Below are positions 61,729 to 64,000 of a DNA stretch of 64,000 nucleotides, one piece after another. A program made the translations under genes and the position numbers. The stretch covers positions 1 through 64,000 of the forward strand of contig JAFDXD010000120.1 of assembly GCA_018268135.1 (NCBI GenBank). The letters run 5' to 3'. Positions within the stretch are counted from its first letter, which is position 1. The number at the start of each line of letters is the position of its first letter. This DNA comes from Bacteroidota bacterium. GTDB taxonomy: Bacteria > Bacteroidota > Bacteroidia > Chitinophagales > Chitinophagaceae. The notes under the pieces were generated by a model. The model saw only the letters and a program-made list of their open reading frames with translations, had not been told where the DNA came from and ran no database searches.

Positions 61729-62115
61729 TTAAATTTCGTATAACTCTAAAGGCTGGCCATTGGGGTCATAAAAAAAGCAAAATCTTTTGCCGGTAACCTC
61801 ATCGGTTCTAATGCTTTGAACATCTACGTTTTTTGCCATTAATTCACTCACAGCTTCATCCAGGTTTTCTACGCTAAAAGCAAGGTGGCGCAAGCCTTTG
61901 GCCTCAGGGTAAGTAGCCCTTTCCTTATAATCCGGAAAAGAAAAAAGCTCTATCTGAAACAAGCCATTTACAGATAAATCCAGTTTGTAAGAGTCCCTCT
62001 CTTCTCTATACGTTTCTGCAATAATTTTAAAACCGAGAACATCAGTATAAAAAATTTTGCTGCGCTCATACCTGTCTGTTAGTATGGCTATATGGTGTAT
62101 GCCTTTAATTTCCAT
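61729..62115 (-). CDS. VOC family (glyoxalase-like) protein
   Basis: 128 residues covering one vicinal-oxygen-chelate unit pair: IKGIHHIAILT with the first metal His, FYTDVLGFKIIAETYR, then KGLRHLAFSVENLDEAV with the second His, and FFYDPNGQPLELYEI with the terminal Glu ligand. It resembles the YaeR/SMU1112c subgroup. A metal-dependent lyase, isomerase or resistance role is possible; the substrate is unknown. It starts 166 bp after the DUF1835 gene stop and its stop lies 31 bp before the topoisomerase gene. Confidence 0.9.
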   Translation of the reverse strand: MEIKGIHHIAILTDRYERSKIFYTDVLGFKIIAETYREERDSYKLDLSVNGLFQIELFSFPDYKERATYPEAKGLRHLAFSVENLDEAVSELMAKNVDVQSIRTDEVTGKRFCFFYDPNGQPLELYEI

Positions 62116-62281
62116 TATAGTTGCCTATTTTTTTAAGTGTGTGAATGTAAACCCTTTTTTATATTTAAGGCCCAAGCCCAATAACCTATACAAGCCTGAG
62201 TAGCCAAAAAATACAATCCATACAAAGCTACAGCTATCAATATTATCTCCTCAATTTTCAAAAGATTCTTCATGCAAGCAA

Positions 62282-63094
62282 TCAGGCAGTTTTTATTTTC
62301 ACTTCAAAATCTTTCATATTTCCAACTTTGCCCTGTACATCAAACATTTCCATTGCCAGCAAGGTTTTTAGCCTCCACAGCAGGTATGCATCGCCGGTAG
62401 TATGTTTAGCTTTGCTTAAAAAATGTTGTATCACTTTAGATGCCTTTTGCCAATCGCCAGTGAGCATTTTTTTTAACTCTGCATCGTAAAAATCATAATC
62501 TTCCTGCACTAGTTTTTTGCCCCCTTCCAGCAGGCGCACTCCTTTGTTTTCATTGCAAAGTTTTTGCCATTCATCCGGGTCAACTTCAAATTCGCTTAAG
62601 GTAATTTCCCGGGCAAGTTTTTTAGCTTTCAAAAACTCTTTTGCAGGTATTTCACTCAACCAGTTTGGATAAAAAATATTTCCTTTTTCATTTATAAATG
62701 GCAGGTTATTGAGATACAGGATAAAAACCCTGCCCTGAAACTCTTTCATGTATTGCAGCAACCAATAGTATCCGCACACATCATGCTTATTTTGCGCTGC
62801 CCAAATCCAAATAATTTCTTCTTCATTTCTTCTCATGCCACCTACAAGCTCTGCTGCCGTTTTATAATCATCTACTTCGCCAGTATCTACCTTTCCGTCA
62901 TAATCGCCACCGGCAAGCACTTCTCTCCACCATTGCTTTCTTGCTTCAATCCCCTCGCCAATGTAAATATTCATTAACGGGCCTACTGCGTAGTCGTCTT
63001 TTATTTGAATTACTTCGCCAGCCATTGTGTCGTCCAAAGTTATGGCCTCCTTAATTTTTTTTACATCTTCCTCATTAAAAACGATATGTATCAT
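62282..63094 (-). CDS. DUF1835 domain-containing protein
   Basis: 270 residues from the ATG at 63094, which opens the domain (MIHIVFNEEDVKKIKEAI); an upstream ATG at 63121 adds nine non-family residues. DUF1835 covers about 1-115 (QIKDDYAVGPLMNIY, ARKQWWREVL). The C-terminal half, with LARE and YDAELKKMLTGDWQKASKVIQHFL, is like the DUF3658 partner domain. Function unknown. It lies 42 bp after the methyltransferase gene, and the two are probably cotranscribed. Confidence 0.85.
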   Translation of the reverse strand: MIHIVFNEEDVKKIKEAITLDDTMAGEVIQIKDDYAVGPLMNIYIGEGIEARKQWWREVLAGGDYDGKVDTGEVDDYKTAAELVGGMRRNEEEIIWIWAAQNKHDVCGYYWLLQYMKEFQGRVFILYLNNLPFINEKGNIFYPNWLSEIPAKEFLKAKKLAREITLSEFEVDPDEWQKLCNENKGVRLLEGGKKLVQEDYDFYDAELKKMLTGDWQKASKVIQHFLSKAKHTTGDAYLLWRLKTLLAMEMFDVQGKVGNMKDFEVKIKTA

Positions 63095-63136
63095 ACTGTA
63101 ATTGTTGCAAACAGCCTGCAAATAGCGGTCTGATTT

Positions 63137-63922
63137 TTATTTTTTTGTGATTAAATAATATACACAGGTAGTAAAAAAATTTCTAACCCATTTCATATTT
63201 TTTACCAACCTGAATTGTTCTTTGGGTTTCCATCCAAATTTATATTGATAAATCGGGTTGATGAGATAATGTTTTTTATTAATTACTTCATACCCTGTTT
63301 CTTTTGTAATTTTTTCAAATTGCTCTATTGAAATACCCGTTTCTTTTATTTCAACCATCTCCTGCACATTTTCTTTTGCCATCTTTAAAATTTTTTTATA
63401 AATGGGCATTGGAAGTAAATGATAATAGGGCAATTTTGACAGCCATTTATTTTTTAATATTTGCTGGTGCCCACCCAGGGGCATTTGCCATGGCGGAAAC
63501 CCAAAAAAGATTACTCCTTTTTCATTTAGGAAACTCTGCATATACGCCATTAATTTAGGCTGATCGTAAATATGCTCTATCACATCTTTTAAAACGATAA
63601 TATCAAATCGCCCACCCAAATCTTTTACCACATCTGTATCATAAATATTTTTAGAAATAAATTTTACTTTGCCTTCTTCTATTTCTGTAGCAAGCCAATT
63701 ACGGGCATCTTTCAGTCTTACTTCATCAAGCTCTACTCCTACCCCCACCATGCCCCGGTCTAAAAAGGCTTTTAGCACTCCGCCTTCGCCACATCCTATT
63801 TCCAATACACGCATTCCCGGATTGATGGCAATTTTTTCTTCAATAAAGGGCAAAATATATTTCTCAACATTGGCAATGTTTATCTCAAAATATTTTCTTT
63901 TATCCTGGTGAAATTCAAACAT
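63137..63922 (-). CDS. Class I SAM-dependent methyltransferase
   Basis: 261 residues. SAM-binding motif I is RVLEIGCGEGGVLKAFLDRG (about 40-59), the acidic motif II GVELDEVRL follows, and motif III DIIVLKDVIEHI is typical of the UbiG/Methyltransf_23 branch. The C-terminus (about 175-261) is basic and lacks the motif set of known UbiG. The substrate is unknown. The gene is probably the first of a unit with the DUF1835 gene; the upstream 78 bp to the window edge hold its promoter. Confidence 0.88.
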   Translation of the reverse strand: MFEFHQDKRKYFEINIANVEKYILPFIEEKIAINPGMRVLEIGCGEGGVLKAFLDRGMVGVGVELDEVRLKDARNWLATEIEEGKVKFISKNIYDTDVVKDLGGRFDIIVLKDVIEHIYDQPKLMAYMQSFLNEKGVIFFGFPPWQMPLGGHQQILKNKWLSKLPYYHLLPMPIYKKILKMAKENVQEMVEIKETGISIEQFEKITKETGYEVINKKHYLINPIYQYKFGWKPKEQFRLVKNMKWVRNFFTTCVYYLITKK

Positions 63923-64000
63923 TAAAAAACTTTACTTTTAATAGTACTTTTTTTTGGAAAATAACTGTTGGCAGATGAACTGAACCAGTTTATTATTTTA

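Overview
The window is about 64 kb of an AT-rich Bacteroidota chromosome, probably a member of the Chitinophagaceae or a close relative. The evidence is a SusC/SusD pair, a type IX secretion (T9SS) C-terminal sorting domain, TonB-dependent receptors with carboxypeptidase-regulatory-like N-domains, the Bacteroidota GlmU-like protein, promoter boxes close to TAnnTTTG, and the lack of Shine-Dalgarno sequences. The species is not identified. I see no prophage, insertion sequence or CRISPR array.

Positions 1-28616 hold carbohydrate-utilisation genes. (i) 1-4260 (minus): GH88 unsaturated uronyl hydrolase, a DUF2264 protein, GH29 alpha-L-fucosidase and the start of a sulfatase. (ii) 4548-5838 (minus): a MarR regulator with a C-terminal four-Cys motif, a DUF2024 protein and a small CPVC thioredoxin-like protein, with a palindromic operator over the thioredoxin promoter. 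(iii) 6024-14081 (minus): a tight five-gene exoglycosidase operon in transcription order sialate O-acetylesterase, sialidase, GH35 beta-galactosidase, GH20 hexosaminidase, GH27 alpha-galactosidase. (iv) 14312-27743 (minus): SusC, SusD, N-acetylneuraminate lyase, kelch mutarotase, MFS transporter, N-acylglucosamine 2-epimerase and a 1182-residue LamG/LamG/sialidase protein with a T9SS tail. A divergent FadR-type GntR regulator (27885-28616) is separated from susC by a 19-bp perfect inverted repeat. Together (iii) and (iv) form a complete sialoglycan-utilisation locus: deacetylate and release sialic acid, strip the Gal/HexNAc core, import, mutarotate, cleave to ManNAc and pyruvate, and epimerise to GlcNAc. 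The GlcNAc kinase and NagA/NagB steps are not in the window.

Positions 28617-64000 are mostly housekeeping. They include tRNA-Gln(CUG), NAD(P)HX dehydratase, rpiA, a four-gene surface-glycan group (radical SAM/SPASM, flippase, glycosyltransferase, methyltransferase; the last two start with TTG), tpiA, a GlmU-like gene, rpmE2, yajQ, an outer-membrane barrel protein, lgt, a bacilliredoxin, an Hsp20, an arginine decarboxylase, rplT, rpmI, an rluF-type pseudouridine synthase, infC and thrS. A DUF3347/TonB-receptor pair, an ABC-F ATPase, a DUF6515 protein, a topoisomerase subunit A, a VOC protein, a DUF1835 protein and a methyltransferase complete the window. Several secreted proteins of unknown function are interspersed.

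Beyond the known families, the observations most worth pursuing are: a two-copy intergenic element that folds as one long imperfect hairpin (28981-29184 and 45277-45511); the CxxC-rich MarR/DUF2024/thioredoxin group with its operator; the FadR-type operator at the susC promoter; a strong internal terminator between susD and the lyase gene; and a rearranged infC/rpmI region with a structured rpmI leader.
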